A stretch of DNA of 7,289 bases from Vulcanimicrobiota bacterium (GTDB taxonomy: Bacteria; Vulcanimicrobiota; Vulcanimicrobiia; Vulcanimicrobiales; Vulcanimicrobiaceae), in assembly GCA_030043675.1 (NCBI GenBank), contig JASHXG010000067.1, positions 1 to 7,289 on the forward strand, in the 5' to 3' direction. Shown here one piece after another: positions 6,353 through 7,289 of the stretch (the stretch's first letter is position 1; each line of letters begins with the position of its first letter). The notes beneath the pieces were generated by a model that was given only the letters and a program-made list of their open reading frames with translations, made no database searches and was not told the DNA's origin. Both the position numbers and the translations under genes were made by a program.

Positions 6353-6361
6353 GGAGAGGAG
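6353..6361 (+). promoter_or_regulatory. Strong ribosome-binding site for the outer-membrane gene
   Basis: GGAGAGGAG ends 7 nt before the ATG at 6369, ideal spacing, and fixes the start codon that gives an intact signal peptide. It is the same 9-mer as at 2889-2897. Confidence 0.75.
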
Positions 6362-6368
6362 AATCGGC

Positions 6369-7289
6369 ATGCTCCGATTGCGATGTTTCCGCACGCCCGC
6401 CGCCTTTACGATCGCTTGTGCGGTGCTGCTAACGGCCTTCCAAACACTACCGGCCGGCGCCCAAGATAAGGACAAGAAAAAAGATCCTCCGCCCGTAAAG
6501 AAGCTGACCATTACGGTCGCGCCTAAGTGGATCTTCAACACGCAAAGCGACTCGTATGCGCCGCCTCCTCCGGGATACGTGGGGGTGGGATACACGAACG
6601 ACAATCCGACGGTCAACACGTGGCGCGTTGACTGGGGTGTCGACTATTTATTCGCACCGAACTGGCACGTTTTCGTCAATCAAACGTATCGCGGCTACCA
6701 GCTCGGCCGTATCCTGACGCTTGCGCCGAAGGAGTCGTTCGTCACCGGATCGCTCCTCGACCGCTGGTTCGCCGCGGGCGTGAGCACGTCGGTCCACGGG
6801 GTCGCGCTCCACCTCAACTACTTCAACCACCAGCGCAGCGACGTGACGGGACTCTGTCTGAACCAGATTGCTTGTCCGGTGAACGGCGTGCAAGCCGTGA
6901 ACCCGCTGTCGATCAACTCGCACGGTTACGAGTTCGGCGCGGGCTACGACCTTGGGCCGAAGTTCGCGGTCGGAAAGCTCTTCAACGTCGCTGCAGCAGC
7001 CGATTGGTACAATCGTCCTTCGCAGGGGCCGACCGGCTTCGCGACCGGCGGGCTCTGCGGGACGCCGGTGCCGCCGAGCTGCTGGGTCGGCAGTTCGGTC
7101 CAGTACGTCTACTCCGGCACGGTGCGATTGCCGCTCTTCAACGATGCGAGCGTGACGCCGACGATCACGTACATCAACCTGCCGGTCTTCTACGAGGACT
7201 CGGCCGTGCCGGAGATGTATCGCGGCTTCGTGTGGGGCGTTTCGAAGGCGTTCAGCCCCGACGTATCGTTGGGCTATACGAACTTCGAC
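6369..7289 (+). CDS. Probable outer-membrane beta-barrel protein, N-terminal part (runs off right edge)
   Basis: There are 307 open codons from ATG 6369 to the window end with no stop. The N-terminus is a signal peptide: MLRLRCFR, a hydrophobic core at about 11-27, and PAGAQ with cleavage likely after A31. A short Lys/Pro-rich linker follows (DKDKKKDPPPVKK, 33-45). The rest has the alternating hydrophobic/polar strands and aromatic girdle residues of a transmembrane barrel, for example WRVDWGVDYLF (85-95), WHVFVNQTYRGYQLG (99-113), VALHLNYFNHQ (145-155), YEFGAGYDLG (187-196) and FVWGVSKAFSPDVSLGYTNF (287-306). Tight turns such as APN and SPD lie between strands. Cysteine pairs C163/C169 and C230/C238 fall in predicted loops. 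I do not recognise a specific family or substrate. The 163-nt gap, its own ribosome-binding site and the hairpins before it suggest a separate transcription unit from the dehydrogenase operon. Confidence 0.82.
   Translation, partial: MLRLRCFRTPAAFTIACAVLLTAFQTLPAGAQDKDKKKDPPPVKKLTITVAPKWIFNTQSDSYAPPPPGYVGVGYTNDNPTVNTWRVDWGVDYLFAPNWHVFVNQTYRGYQLGRILTLAPKESFVTGSLLDRWFAAGVSTSVHGVALHLNYFNHQRSDVTGLCLNQIACPVNGVQAVNPLSINSHGYEFGAGYDLGPKFAVGKLFNVAAAADWYNRPSQGPTGFATGGLCGTPVPPSCWVGSSVQYVYSGTVRLPLFNDASVTPTITYINLPVFYEDSAVPEMYRGFVWGVSKAFSPDVSLGYTNFD

Noticed and set aside
6143..6619. Minus-strand 158-codon open frame across the intergenic region
   Set aside because: It overlaps the E2 end and the barrel gene's signal peptide on the other strand; its residues look like reverse-frame noise.

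Overview
The window is high-GC bacterial DNA with tightly packed genes. Two encoded proteins carry export signals: one is probably periplasmic and one looks like an outer-membrane beta-barrel, so the host is probably a diderm (Gram-negative-type) aerobic heterotroph. GTG starts are frequent. I cannot fix the taxon from the sequence; a poorly sampled soil-type phylum such as Eremiobacterota would fit, but that is a guess.

Layout. On the minus strand, reading leftward from about 1792, there are two genes. The first is a secreted protein with a LolA-like N-terminal region followed by two retropepsin-type aspartic protease lobes (245-1792). The second is the N-terminal part of an M20-family amidohydrolase/peptidase that runs off the left edge (1-248). 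The two overlap by 4 nt (ATGA) and are probably co-translated. A 49-nt gap separates them from a divergent plus-strand operon covering 1842-6205.

That operon encodes a branched-chain 2-oxoacid dehydrogenase (BCKDH) complex: E1-alpha copy 1, E1-alpha copy 2, E1-beta and the lipoylated E2. The genes are spaced 7 nt apart or overlap by 13 nt and 1 nt, so they form one transcription unit with translational coupling. E1 would decarboxylate a branched-chain 2-oxoacid with thiamine diphosphate (ThDP), and E2 would pass the acyl group to CoA. The E3 dihydrolipoamide dehydrogenase is absent here and must come from elsewhere.

The most unusual feature is the pair of tandem, complete E1-alpha genes sharing a single E1-beta. 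A hand count gives about 64% identity with no gaps over 327 residues, and both copies keep the ThDP motif. This suggests two alternative alpha subunits, or a mixed alpha/alpha' E1, rather than a gene and its remnant.

A 163-nt intergenic region (6206-6368) with several inverted repeats follows the operon. After it comes a plus-strand gene with a strong ribosome-binding site, encoding a signal-peptide-bearing, probable outer-membrane beta-barrel that runs off the right edge. I see no RNA genes, mobile elements or CRISPR arrays.
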